64,000 nucleotides of DNA. It comes from Chrysoperla carnea. Lineage: Eukaryota > Arthropoda > Insecta > Neuroptera > Chrysopidae. Made by a program: the position numbers and the translations under genes. The stretch spans positions 35,355,501 to 35,419,500 of the forward strand of contig NC_058341.1 of assembly GCF_905475395.1 (NCBI RefSeq). Reading direction: 5' to 3'. Under the pieces are notes generated by a model that was not told where the DNA came from, did no database searches, and saw only the letters and a list, made by a program, of their open reading frames with translations. Shown here piece by piece: positions 25,151 to 36,592 of this stretch. Position 1 is the first letter of the stretch. Each line of letters begins with the position of its first letter.

Positions 25151-25782
25151 AATGAGTTTTACTTTGAATTTATGTATAAGATCGAAAATTTTCCAAATCA
25201 CAAATCAAATTTTTCTATTAGAAAGTTATCGTTTATAAAAAAAAAATTGGAAATTTTTATCTGAAAACCTAATACTCAAAAACTTTTATTTGTTTTTTAA
25301 AGACATCAATTTAAATATCTCAGTAGAAATAGTCTCCCTTAATGCCACTGTTATACCTCAACACTGCGAAGCTTTCTTAAATATTAAAATATTAAACAAC
25401 CAATTAAAACCTGTACCGATCCCACCAAAATAACCCACTTTTAACTTGGCTTTTTTCTTCTACAGTAAGTACCTACCTAAGTAGTTTCGAAGATCAGAAT
25501 CGGTCCTACAGTTTATAAAAGCTCAATATTTAAAAAAGTAGACAAATTTGATAGTAGGAAAATTTTACTCTTAACGTATCTTCGCTTACTACTTTGACTA
25601 CTTATCATCCTTAATTTTTCGGATAATTTATAAAAATTTCATGACACTCCTGTAACATAATTGGTCGCCTTTGTTTATAATCAATTAGTAAATATTTATT
25701 AAACTTGAAAAATAATTATACTTTTTATTGATATTTTCCAATATGAGTTAATAATAAGCACACACTAATTGCATTTTTGAAA
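25151..25782. other. Intergenic region between SP2 and SP3
   Basis: A+T-rich, with no protease exon remnants. It presumably holds the SP3 promoter. Confidence 0.4.
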
Positions 25783-25788
25783 TATAAA
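25783..25788 (+). promoter_or_regulatory. Putative TATA box of SP3
   Basis: TATAAA is 73-78 bp before the SP3 ATG, in a context (AATATAAAC) like that of SP1 (AATATAAAC at 21133-21141). The shared flanking bases suggest a duplicated promoter core. The implied 5' UTR is about 45-50 nt. Confidence 0.38.
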
Positions 25789-25860
25789 CAGTAATGTTCG
25801 AGTTATTGGTAAATTATGTGAAATTTAATTAAATATTAGTATGGGCTTGAAGTGATAAAC

Positions 25861-27700
25861 ATGATAATCCAAATATTTCTTACAGCTCTGTGGGTTTTTT
25901 CGTGTAAGTAACAATATACCATACAAGACAACGAACTGCATGAGTATTTTTCTTAAAATCTACTATTTTTCCACTAATTCGGTTGATAAAAATAATGATT
26001 TTAACTGTCTACAACTTTGAAATTATTATGAAAAAATAAAAACAGTTTTAAAACTTATATGCAATCAATTATTCCATTTTTTATAACAACCCAATTATTT
26101 CGTTGAAAAAATGAACGGGGTAATTTTAATATGAAAATTCTCAGCCTGTACTAATAATCAATACATTTTAAAACAGCAAAGTTATTTTTTAACCCCCGAA
26201 GTAAAAAAAAAAGGGTGTTATAAGTTTGACCGCTATATGTGTGCATGTCTGTCTGTCTGTTGGATCGTAACGCCTAAACGGATGAGCCGATTTTGATTTT
26301 TTTTGTTTCGTTTGAAAGGTAATTTAAGGGGGGGGGGGGGGAGTGTTCTAAGTAATGTTTTAAGTTCGAGTTAAGGGTTCCATATCCGAAAATTTTTTGT
26401 CGGGTATTTTTAAAATTATGTAAATTTTACTTATATGTTCAGGGAAGTTGAATAAGTGGATAATAGGTGTTGCACTGAGACAGCTTGTTAAATTGCTCTG
26501 TCTTGATCCTATTTATTTGTCTATTTCTAAAATAATACCAAAAATATTATTTATTTTAGTCATTAATAGCTCCTCGATCAATAATACACGCATCATCAAT
26601 GGTTGGAAGGCAAAAAGTAATCATGCATGGATAGCCAGAATAATCACCAGTATTAAAAAAGATGAAAATGATCAGGCAAGTGTAATATCAAATTGTGGAG
26701 GCAGTTTAATTGCACCAAAATGGGTCTTGACAGCGAAACATTGCTTAATGGATGAAAATCTTGGAAAAGAGAATGATGAAGAAGTAAGGATATCCTTTTG
26801 GATTGCTATTAGTATTCCCTCCGGTATGATGATTCAATATAAAAGATCAACAGATGTTATCTAGCGTATTAGGACTTTAACTTTCTACTTATATCGAGTG
26901 TAAAATGTTTATTTTTAGCAGAAACGATTAGTCTTGTAATCCGAGCAAAAAGATCACCATAATCAATCTAATAGTCTGCTGGCCTACGCCCAAAAAACTC
27001 TCATACTTAGTGAAATTCTTCCTTCTATTACGATTTAAACAATGGGTACCACGGACCCATGAACTAATTTTGTTAGTTTTCGATCTTAAGTTTAGTCGCT
27101 AGGTTCCATGCGCACACAATTAATAATATACAAATCATTGTGAAATTTTAGGATTTTTACGTTAGCATTGGTGACAATTATTTTGGAAATGGGGAGTTTG
27201 TAGAAGTTGATGAGTATTTCTTTTTTTCGAGAACAAATCGAGATGAACACGATATAGCTCTGTTAAAATTAGCACACGTTCCTAAAAAAACAATAAAACC
27301 AAAAACAGTGCAATATAAAGATATGAACTATGAAGGGAAAAATGCCACTATTTATGGATGGGGACTTACGGATCCTAATGACCCGGATTCCGGAGTATTT
27401 AATTTACGAATGGTTCGAGTGACATTAACTTCATATATAAAAGGAATTCGTGTATGTAAGAAGAATGAAATATGTTTCAATCCTGTAGAAAACAATAAAA
27501 AGGATATGGCGGAAGGAGATAGTGGAGGACCAATGACATTAGTTATTAATGGAGTTGAAACTCTTATTGGAGTGGCTCACGCTGAGAAAATTGCGACATA
27601 TCAGATTGGTAAGAGTTACATAGAGTTTGGATATTCTGTCTATGTCAAAATTGGCTATCAGCCCTATGCCAGATGGATAAAACAGAAAATTGGTCTTTAA
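25861..27700 (+). CDS. SP3: secreted S1A serine protease, three exons
   Basis: The CDS joins 25861-25903, 26560-26783 and 27152-27700 (816 nt, 271 aa). Exon 1 starts at ATG 25861, encodes a short hydrophobic signal and ends at GTAAGT in phase 1, as in SP1. A longer reading frame runs into exon 2 from inside the intron (from 26448), but it lacks a signal peptide and reads through the TTTTAG acceptor, so exon 1 at 25861 is preferred. Activation site SINNTR|IINGW (Arg25|Ile26); catalytic His75 (LTAKHC), Asp123 (DEHDIALLKL) and Ser213 (GDSGGP). Asp207 is at the 189 position, next to Met and Ala at 190-191, so Cys191 is absent as in SP1; AHA replaces SWG. Intron 1 holds a dispersed repeat with a 14-G run. 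The C-terminus ends in a helix-like YQPYARWIK segment typical of S1A proteases. It is more diverged from SP1 than SP2 is. The triad is intact and the enzyme is probably active. Confidence 0.86.
26185..26435 (+). repeat. Dispersed repeat family A, copy 7, in SP3 intron 1
   Basis: TTTTTAACCCCCGAAGTAAA, GACCGCTATATGTGTGCATG, CTGTCTGTCTGTTGGATCGT and GTAAATTTTACTT are present. A 14-G run at 26328-26341 replaces the usual AACGGAG stretch. It is in the same orientation as the gene, within the first intron, 125 bp before the exon 2 acceptor. Confidence 0.65.
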
Positions 27701-27778
27701 CGAAATATATTTTACCTGTATGGGATATATTTTACTATATGTGGATGGTTCATTGCTTTGATATTTAGATAAATGAAT

Positions 27779-27784
27779 AATAAA
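27779..27784 (+). terminator. Poly(A) signal of SP3
   Basis: AATAAA lies 79 nt after the SP3 stop codon, embedded in GAATAATAAATC. It is the first canonical hexamer after the gene. Confidence 0.45.
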
Positions 27785-30046
27785 TCTAAAACTTCTTCAC
27801 CACACTCTTTAGAAACCGTGAAATCAAATCTTGTATCATCATTATAATTTTCTGGAGCCATAATTTTTATCATTTTTAATTATTACATTAAATTTATACG
27901 TAAAAATTAAAGCATAGGAGCTCGGCGCCTTCAATAGGCTTTGAAGATGTATAAATAGGATCGTGGTAATTAATGGTAAGAAAAAGATACCAATTTAGTG
28001 AAACTCGCGTACTTTTTTTTGAACTTCAAAGTGTTGTAGAATTTTTTATTGATAGCTACGCAGTCGCAAATTGGATTTAAACTAAGAGTGCCTAAACAGC
28101 CAAGTTCCTACAGCCCATATTTTGAATTTTTTCTTAACACCAATACTGAGCCCAGGATAGGGGAGTAAAATTACCCTAAAATTCGTGATCAGCGTACAAA
28201 ATTACCCCTTAGAATAGTATTAGCTGTCATTCGCAACAAAACTCAACAAAACCTACCAGGAGACTGGGCTAACGTACAAATTTAAAAACCTATCAACTCA
28301 ATTTCAAGGAGCTTAAACCCTAAAACAGCTAGTGCCAAGAAAAATTAAACCTTAACACTAATGTACAAGGCAATAAAATCCAGGCAAAACATGATATTTC
28401 AACATAATTAGGGAAAGTCAGTTGAGAAGTTAATATTGCCAAAAGGCATTTCCACAACCAAACGGATATACCAACTTGAATAGATTGTACAGATATAAAT
28501 AATGTCTTAAAAATCGCAATAAAACATCATATTTCCACATAAATGAAGAGAGAGATCCTGAAAAATTGGCAACTCAACTGTAAATGGATTCATCACAGTA
28601 AATGTATTAATCGTTGTGGACATGGGCTATTTTTGTCATACGATAAATAGCATTTGAGCTATTCTTGTTGGCGTTATTTTTGTAAAAGTTGTCCGATCAG
28701 TCCGACCTAATAGCCGATCATTGGACAGTTCATGTTCTAATAAACATATAATTTGAAATGAATGTTTTTGAAATTTTTTTTCATATTTCCTATTGTGTAA
28801 ATTGTATTAAAATTTAATAAACAAGTCATTAAACTATAACCTTTAGGAACTAAAACTTGCTGAATTCGGATATTGCTAAAAAATTAAAAAGTTTTATAAC
28901 TTGCATACTGATTAATATTTATTGTTTTTTCCTAAAAAAGATAATTTTTTTCTTCAATATTAAGTAATTGTGAAATTTATTTATTTCTTTTATATTAGCC
29001 ACTATATGTATTGCTCGCTGTTCGAGTAAGCACCATATTTTCTTTTAGAAAACTCATTTTAGAATTTATGAATTTAGAAATTATGTTTTTCGAAATGATT
29101 TAAAAGAATCGTGAAAATATTTTTTTACCTTAAAAATTCAAGCACTTCTTCAACAGTTTCTAGAAAATTCGGTCATGTTTTTCTTATCGACTTTTATACC
29201 CTCCCGGAAATAAGATTAAAATTCTTTATATTAAGAATCCAAAATAAAGCGAATAGTTTTTTTTTTTTTTAGTAAGGTTAAAAATTAATTTGTTTATAAA
29301 GAAGTTATTTTAATTTTTTTATCGTGGTTTTTTTTAATAAACAATTACCAAGAGATGCCAAATGGCATTTTTTTGTATAAATGCATTCCAGAAGTGACAA
29401 TAGACACAAAAAATCGTGAAATACATGAAAATATAAATTTTCGATTTGCATAAATTTGACACTCAAGCCACGAGTAAACTCTTAATTCATTCAATCATCA
29501 ATCCTTCAAAAGGCACGTCAAGTGAATTATAAAATTTTCGTGTCTTTAAGGCATCACGGCCCATTTTTCAAAATTTTTTTGCTAATAATATTTACATAGA
29601 ATAATATTAATAATGTCAGTTTACTTTGACTACGTCAAAGCCAAAAGAAATACAGGAAGATAAAAAATTCTGTTTTTAGTTTTTTTCCATTGGCGTATAT
29701 TGATTGTCACAGCACTGAAATTTACGTTCCTTATATCTCATAAGGAAAAACCCATTCAATTTTATCATAGTAGAATGATTGAATCAGAAACTATATACTT
29801 ACTTTTTTTATCATCCAACGTATTCAATTTGTGAGTTACACTCTTTCAGAGAGCTCGTAAACTTTCCAATCGGAAAGATGCACGCAGGTCACTTTTGATG
29901 CACACCATAAGACATAATAGTTTCGACCTAAATTGATTTACTATTTTTCCAAGTATTTGGGCTTCTCAAATTCGTAGGAGGAAATTCACTTGTTGACGTT
30001 TTTAAGGTCTTGCTCAAATTGAGCTAGAAAATTGGAAGGTCTCCTT
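27785..30046. other. Intergenic DNA downstream of SP3
   Basis: No gene. 28090-28600 reads like a diffuse repeat with two related blocks (AAAACATGATATTTCAACAT near 28385 and AAAACATCATATTTCCACAT near 28522). Confidence 0.35.
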
Positions 30047-30282
30047 TATATAGTGTGTCGCTAAGTGTGTCGACGTCTCTAATCATCTCTGACACTAGAC
30101 GAAATATTACAAATCGGCCATATTTATCAATTGATAGTTGGCGGAGTTTCAAGTTCCGATTTCGGTTTAGTATCTTAAAAAATGTGACCTATCACCCTAT
30201 ACTGAGCAAAATTGCAAACCGGTATTCCTATAAATAACGAAAATATGAGAGTTTCTTCATCTTAAATGCGACACACTGTATA
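30047..30282. mobile_element. Mariner-like MITE, copy 1
   Basis: Ends read TATAGTGTGTCGC at 30049-30061 and GCGACACACTGTA at 30268-30280, inverted with one mismatch. Both are flanked by TA, the target site of Tc1/mariner elements. The ~230-bp interior is non-coding. A second, more decayed copy is at 34825-35057. Confidence 0.6.
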
Positions 30283-30311
30283 GTAATCATACTAAACAAG
30301 AAAATTTTTAA

Positions 30312-30335
30312 TTTTTTTTTTTTTTTTTTTTTTTT
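30312..30335. repeat. Poly(T) tract, 24 nt
   Basis: An uninterrupted T24. It could be the poly(A) tail of a decayed minus-strand retroposon, though no body is recognised. Confidence 0.85.
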
Positions 30336-31551
30336 ACAAGAAGGGTTGAAATCGTCTCAACTAGGATGCACTTGTTTATCGCCCACTATTTTAATCAGGT
30401 AGATAAATACTCTCACCAAACTTGTAGTGAAACAATTTTAATTTGTTTAACAATTTATGAAGAATTGGTGATACTTAAACTCTAAAGTGTTTATTAAAAA
30501 GATTTAATGTTGACATTTTCGATTACTAATTCAAATATAGTGTAAAAATAAGGTACCTATACTTTCAGATCCATACGAAATAAATAAACTACCTCAACAA
30601 AGTGTTATCAAGTGTTAAATATTATAATACAAATTTATACAGTGAGTGCAGTAAACCTAAAAAAAAAGAACAAAGCGCTTTTTGAAGACAGCTGGAAGCT
30701 GAGAGGTATTATTATGAAATAATCAAAGTCATTGAAGAAATAAAATCATTATAAACTCCATTTGAGGACAAAAAAATTCGAATTTCTCCCAAATTTATTC
30801 TCAAATTTTTCAGATTCTGGAGGTCCCTAGGGCGCAAGAGAGAGATCCGTAAAGTTACACAAACCAAAACACAAAAAAATCAATAACACAAACAAAAACT
30901 AAAAAAAAAATATCGTGGTGAGTGTTAAAGATCATATGCCACGTACAATCAACAAAATATTTCCCGTTTTACACCATAAAAACTTTAGCAGATTTTCTTG
31001 GAATATTTTCTGCGTCCACAATAATTTTATAATACCGGGTTGTTACAAATGAAAAATCTAATTCTGTAGACATACACTTACAATACTATGAGCCTGTTTG
31101 TATCAACAACCAAACATACCGTTTTTTCAAGTTTTTTTAAGTTTCACCATAAATGATTATAAATGCACCGATTTATTTATACACATAGGAGCTTAATTAT
31201 GAATAAGCCTTTTATATTTTAGGCTGTACATAAAAGAGGGGCTTAACCGTTTGGGAACTTCTGAATATTGAAACAGTAGGCAATAGGTTAAGAAAAATGT
31301 CACACCTGAACTGGGCTCATGCAGCCGTGAAGTAATAGCTAAAAAATAAGGTGAACAAGAAGGAGAGGGTGGTAGCTACAGAAAGATATCTCGTATCACC
31401 CTTAACATTTGCAAGGACCAGCCCTGAGTATATAGAAGTTTTCACTTCAAAAAGGTAATAATCAAAAAAAAAATTTTGTGTGTTACAATATAAAAAAAAA
31501 CTGGCTGTTGAAAACTGTCTGTGTTACAAAATAAACAAAATAAAATAGATT

Positions 31552-31596
31552 TGGAACTATTTCCAGGCGTCTGTGGAACTATTTCCAGGCGTCTTT
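31552..31596 (+). repeat. Short tandem duplication
   Basis: GGAACTATTTCCAGGCGTCT occurs twice in direct succession with a 22-bp period. Confidence 0.75.
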
Positions 31597-32764
31597 TTTG
31601 GGGATATCAAGGCTGTTCTACTATCTTAAAAACCGAATAATATACGTTGATAATGGATTCCATTTTCTTGTTCTGAATTGCTCATTGATATCTATTGATC
31701 AATTATAATTTTCCAAACTATTATCGGAGAACTGGAGAATCTATCAATAACTTCAAAAAAAAATGGAAAATTGGTGTCTTTGACGGTTTTTGATATACAT
31801 AACTATGCCTTATAGTTTTGCAACAGTCAGGCTTTCAAATTGCGTTTAATCTTTTGTAATAGCCCTGTACATACAGTTTTGAATTAATTAATCAAATTAA
31901 TTATCAAACCAAAATAATTAATTCTTACAAAACCTGTTTCCAGAGCGTCTACCACGCAACTAGTAATAATTTTGAATTAGACTCATAAAAATTGGTGGGT
32001 CTGATCTCCAAATTAAATTAGTAATAACCTACAAAAACCATAACAATTTTTTTTTGTCTTAGCACAGAAAAGTTCCATACAGTATTTTGTAATATTATGT
32101 TTTCGTATAATATATAAAAGTAATTTTGATTTCCGATTTCCAAATAAACAGTGCGTATATTTTGTACAGATTTTTACACAAATATATAATATTCACTAAT
32201 AGCAGTTCAAGGCAAGTCATTTCTCATCTCCAAAAAAACATATTCTAAGAAATAGAGTAAAGCTTGAAAACTTATTCGTGTCATGTTGAAATTATGGTTG
32301 ATATCAATTAGTTTTTATGCAACAATTTGATTTTATATTCCCGCAGGAAAAAATCTCTCTTTAGTCAAAACATATATATACAAGAATTATAGGCTACCAG
32401 ACAAGAATAATTAGGTAGCAATTTCAAAATAATTGGGACCATTGCACTATCAGAGTTTTTTGTCGTCGCGTAAATAAATTGTAGCGTGCATAATTGACGA
32501 AAAAAAGGATAACTTCGTCTTGAAAGTGGGCAACTTTTTGAAAGAAATACTGAACAACAGAGCAGCAAGATTAACGGGGAAAATAATTTATGATTAATAA
32601 AACGGGGAAAATAACTTGACACTCTTTCCCCAACGTTTCATTTCATTTAGTTTAATATAATTCCGAAATCCATTGTTTTGATATTTATAGTAGTATTTAT
32701 TAATTAATTGTTTCAAGAATTTGAAGTTTTCTTTTTTGTGATGTAAATATACTTTTTTATTGTT

Positions 32765-32850
32765 TTATCAGAGCTTATGTACTTATGTATGGATTGATTA
32801 GCCCAATAGGGCATATCAAATAAATAAATAAATAAAAAAAAAAAAATAAT
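32765..32850 (+). repeat. Retroposon 3' end with (AAAT)n and A-rich tail
   Basis: GGATTGATTAGCCCAATAGG..GCATATC is followed by AAATAAATAAATAAATAAAA and more A. This is a typical SINE/LINE tail. The 5' part is not recognised. Confidence 0.4.
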
Positions 32851-34824
32851 CTGGCTTGTGCAACTTTCAAATGTCTATCTCCATAAATGAGATATACATA
32901 AATGTGCGAAATTGGATGTCATTACCAAAACATACAGCTGAATTATCAAACCAAAGCCAGTTAAGTTTTCCAAACCAAATCTTGATAGATTTAAAAAAAT
33001 AGTTCATAGCAAAAAATTCACTTCCCAAGCAGAAAAATTCATTTACAATTTCATATAAGTGTGTTTAGCAAGAGTGTGTGCAAATCTTACCTTCCATTAA
33101 AATTTCACTGGTTTTGTATTTAACGATTCACTATACTTCAAAACTGAGTTTTTACGCTAAATTATGAAAGTCTAAAAACAATTTTTTCTTTGCATTCGTA
33201 AATATCCATTAATGTATGGGCATCTTTAACAAGCAACGTTGGAATCTGTCTACAAAAATAAAAGCATCTATTTAAATTAAGCGGTCAAATGAAATGATTC
33301 ACCTGTGGTGCTGGTATATCAAAAAGTTTACGGTATTTCTTGGAAATACACACAAAATTTAATTGCGTTTTCCTAAGCAAATAACAGTTTGATATATAGA
33401 TTTAAAGAATAATGTTACTTGGAAGGACTGCCCATGCGGGTACTTCAATTTTACAATGTAATGATGGGTGAATTATTAATGATAAAATTAATTACTTGGG
33501 AATTATTTTATGCTATGGCATATTTATTCTATGGCCAGTATATCTTTGAAACAATATAACTGCATATTGACTTATTAAAGTAGTTTTCCTTCGACAAATC
33601 GCTAGAGTACTCTGGCGAAAACTCAATTCCTTACTGTAATGAAATGAGAATAAGGCCATCGTTCTGTAATAACGGCTTGAAAAAACTGGTAATTGGAGCG
33701 CCCAGAACTGGAAAAAACTTTTTCAGTTTATATCAATAAATTGAAAATTTGTACAAAAATGTAGAAAATAAATCTTACTGAAAAGTCATTTGTGCAATTC
33801 CTTTGTTCCGCCTGGAAGAGAAGTTGTAATAACTGTAATAACTGGTAAGATGAGGCAAAATTGTGCGATGGACTTCAAATCAAGCTTTATCAAATTAGAG
33901 AATAAATCTACCGCACCTGAATGGAGGATAATGAAATGAAAACGGACTTTGGAAAAATATGGATCTTGGTGTGAGATGGAAGTAAGCCAACCACATTTCA
34001 GTGAGGTTAGTCTATCTTTGGGTTTTTTTTTTCAAATATTAGATAGTATTCACCACAACTTAGAGAGTTTCATAATTACGAATTTCCGGTCAATTAGTAT
34101 AACAAAATATTCGATTCTAAAAAAGTCGAAATTAGTTTCTGAAAATGTATTATAATTAGTATTACATATATGCAAATTACCCAACCGAAAAACATCTTTT
34201 ACATTGAAAAATACTTATGGAAACAAATATTCTGAAAAATAAGATGCACTTTGCTTTAATTCCGAAAAATTTATTTGTCCTACTTATCGAGCGGTAATTC
34301 AATTGAAAAACATTGCATGTCTGATCAATAATTTGCTTTAAATTACAAAATTGTTTGCATATACACATTTTTAATTACAACCTGTATATCATAACTGTAG
34401 CAAATTTCCCACCGCCTACAAGATCAATTTTTTTTTTAAATAATGATCCATCTGCAATGCATGATACATTATTAAAAGAGGAATATTTTAAAAGTAAAAA
34501 TATGGTTACTGATTTCAACGAAATTTTCTTTCCCAAAAAATTTCTTTTTATGTCACCACTCAGACTTTATGAATTATTATTTTTTATTCATGAGTCACTC
34601 TCAGTCTACATGATATCGCATAGTCTATACGCTTACGGCAAACAATTATTGTGGTTTAGTTTAGACAATTTAAAAAAACCATAGAATACTTACATACTCT
34701 TTCTGAGAGCGTAATTTTAAAATCGTAGATTTCGCAAAAACATATCTATTTCAAATCAATTTGTTTTTTAATTGCAGAAAGTCCAGTATTATCGTTATAA
34801 AAGAATATTCTAAGCAACTTTTCC

Positions 34825-35057
34825 TTATAGTTTTATTCGATATCTCTAACCATCTTTGATGCTAGGCAAAATATATAAGGAATTCGGTATATTTGCCAAT
34901 TTGTAGTGGGCTGAGTTTAAAATTCTGATTTCGGTTAAGTACCTTCAAAATTATGACCCATCACCCTGTATGACCTTTCAAAATTTCAAATCGATATTAC
35001 TATAAATAACGGAAATATAGGGGTGTCTTCATCTTAAATGCGACACATTGTATAACC
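34825..35057. mobile_element. Mariner-like MITE, copy 2 (decayed left end)
   Basis: The interior follows copy 1: AATTTGTAGTGGGC.GAGTTT, CTGATTTCGGTTAAGTACCT, GACCCATCACCCTGTA, TAAATAACGGAAATA. The right end is AAATGCGACACATTGTATA. The left terminal repeat is no longer clear. Confidence 0.55.
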
Positions 35058-35434
35058 AAAATTTGCTACATCACTAGCCCAGTCACTAAGTGTTGAAGTA
35101 GGTTGCTGCTCGTTTTTAGGGCTAATATTTTTTTTATCTTTCAAAAAATGCTTTCAAACCGATTTGATCAATATTATAATCCTGGTTAAAAAAGTTGTTT
35201 AAAATATGAAACTTTGGTCATCAACCCAATATTCCCATACATAAAAAGTGCATTGAATCTGCTGAACTAAACTATTACATATATTTTTTAATTGAATGTA
35301 TATTACATATCCCAATTTTCCTCATCCGCAGGTATATACACAAAAAGGAAATTTTATATTTACCAATTAAAGTTTTTTGAAGAATTTCAAGTTCATTAAC
35401 ACGAAATATAAAACAGTTGTTTCCAAAAAATTCA

Positions 35435-35442
35435 TATAAATA
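35435..35442 (+). promoter_or_regulatory. Putative TATA box of SP4
   Basis: TATAAATA is centred about 60 bp before the SP4 ATG, and a CATCACAAATCATTCAC stretch at the expected +1 region could hold the initiator. This is the best TATA match among the protease genes. Confidence 0.5.
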
Positions 35443-35497
35443 CTTTGGATGATACTTGATGATACATCACAAATCATTCACATCCAAAACCATTAAA

Positions 35498-36592
35498 ATG
35501 CATACAAGAATATTCTTAACAGCTTTACTCACAGCTTTATTTGTTGCGACAAGTAAGTAAGCCATTGTTGAGCTTAAAATTGAATCGTATATAAATTATT
35601 GATTTTTTCTAATTCTATTTATTATTTTTTTCAGGTGAAGCTGATTATATTCGTGTTAAACGAATCATTAATGGAACCTTAGCACCTTCTGTCCCATGGG
35701 CCGCTAGATTAATTACCAGTAATTCGGGGTATATGATCTACAGCCAGTGTGGAGGAAGTTTAATCAATGCACAATGGGTGTTAACGGCCAAACATTGTCT
35801 CATTAATCCAGACGGCACTGATTCTGGGGTAATTATTTTTTATTCAAAATATATTTATTCATTTTTTTTCGAGAAAATAGCAAGACGTATACCAGTCCGG
35901 GGCTTGTGATTATTTTTGCATTTTGTAAAATTTTACTTTTATGTAACGTAAAAATCATATTACATTACGATTGATATATTCACTATCTGAAACAATTTCC
36001 ATTTATTGCTATTTTAGAACCACATTTCTAAATTTACCTTAATTTATTCTGCCCTTTTTTGTAGGTAAAACAAATAGCAGTTGGCAACAATAACTATGCA
36101 CGAGGAAAACTTCGAAGAGTTGCTGCAAAATATTTCGTTAGTCACACAAAATTCCAATATTTAGCTGATGATATCGCTTTAATCAAATTAGATCGTCCAG
36201 TTTATGGCGTAACACCAGTTAAAATTCAATTACAAAACAATTTAGATTATGGCGGTATGTGGGCAACAATTTATGGTTGGGGTCATACAGTCGAAGGCGC
36301 AGGACATGATGATAGTTCAACAGTTGATTTACGTGCAACATCAGTGATTTTAGTTGATCGTAGATATTGTGAACCAAATAAAATTTGTTTTGATCCAAAT
36401 CTTACCCGTACAAATGCCTGTGTTGGAGATAGTGGTGGTCCAATGGTTTATAATTATAATAATGAACAAGTACTGCTCGGTGTTACGTCCACAGTTTCGG
36501 CACAACCTTTGTGTTCTGGCGCTATTCTAACTGGATATATGAGTGTACCATATTATGCTAATTGGATTCGAAGTACCATTCGAAATTATTGA
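35498..36592 (+). CDS. SP4: secreted S1A serine protease, three exons, diverged paralogue
   Basis: The CDS joins 35498-35552, 35635-35828 and 36065-36592 (777 nt, 258 aa), with introns of only 82 and 236 bp. Phases (1, then 0) match SP1 and SP3, which supports common descent. Exon 1 encodes a signal peptide (RIFLTALLTALFVA core). Cleavage after VKR (Arg28|Ile29) gives mature IINGT. Catalytic His72 (LTAKHC), Asp119 (LADDIALIKL) and Ser206 (CVGDSGGP). Unlike SP1-SP3 it keeps Cys202 (position 191) and a later Cys233 that fits position 220. Position 189 is Asn200, not Asp, and the SWG strand reads STV, so substrate preference should differ from trypsin and is probably non-basic. It lies ~7.8 kb downstream of SP3 with no further copies between. 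The ORF has no breaks and a TATA box lies 56-63 bp upstream of the ATG. Family assignment is firm; the substrate is unknown. Confidence 0.9.

Larger units (their letters stand above)
30336..34824. other. Intergenic DNA between SP3 and SP4
   Basis: Only short repeats and the retroposon tail at 32.8 kb. A 109-codon frame at 34355-34684 (+) has no recognisable domain. No protease remnant was found, so SP4 is separated by real non-coding DNA. Confidence 0.35.

Noticed and set aside
26448-26864. A 138-codon open frame starting inside SP3 intron 1
   Set aside because: It reads through the exon 2 acceptor and donor. The residues before INSSSINN and after the GAA at 26783 do not fit the family, and SP1 and SP4 show where the true exon borders are.
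34355-34684. A 109-codon plus-strand frame
   Set aside because: No recognisable domain; its N-terminal half is a chance hydrophobic run in A+T-rich DNA.
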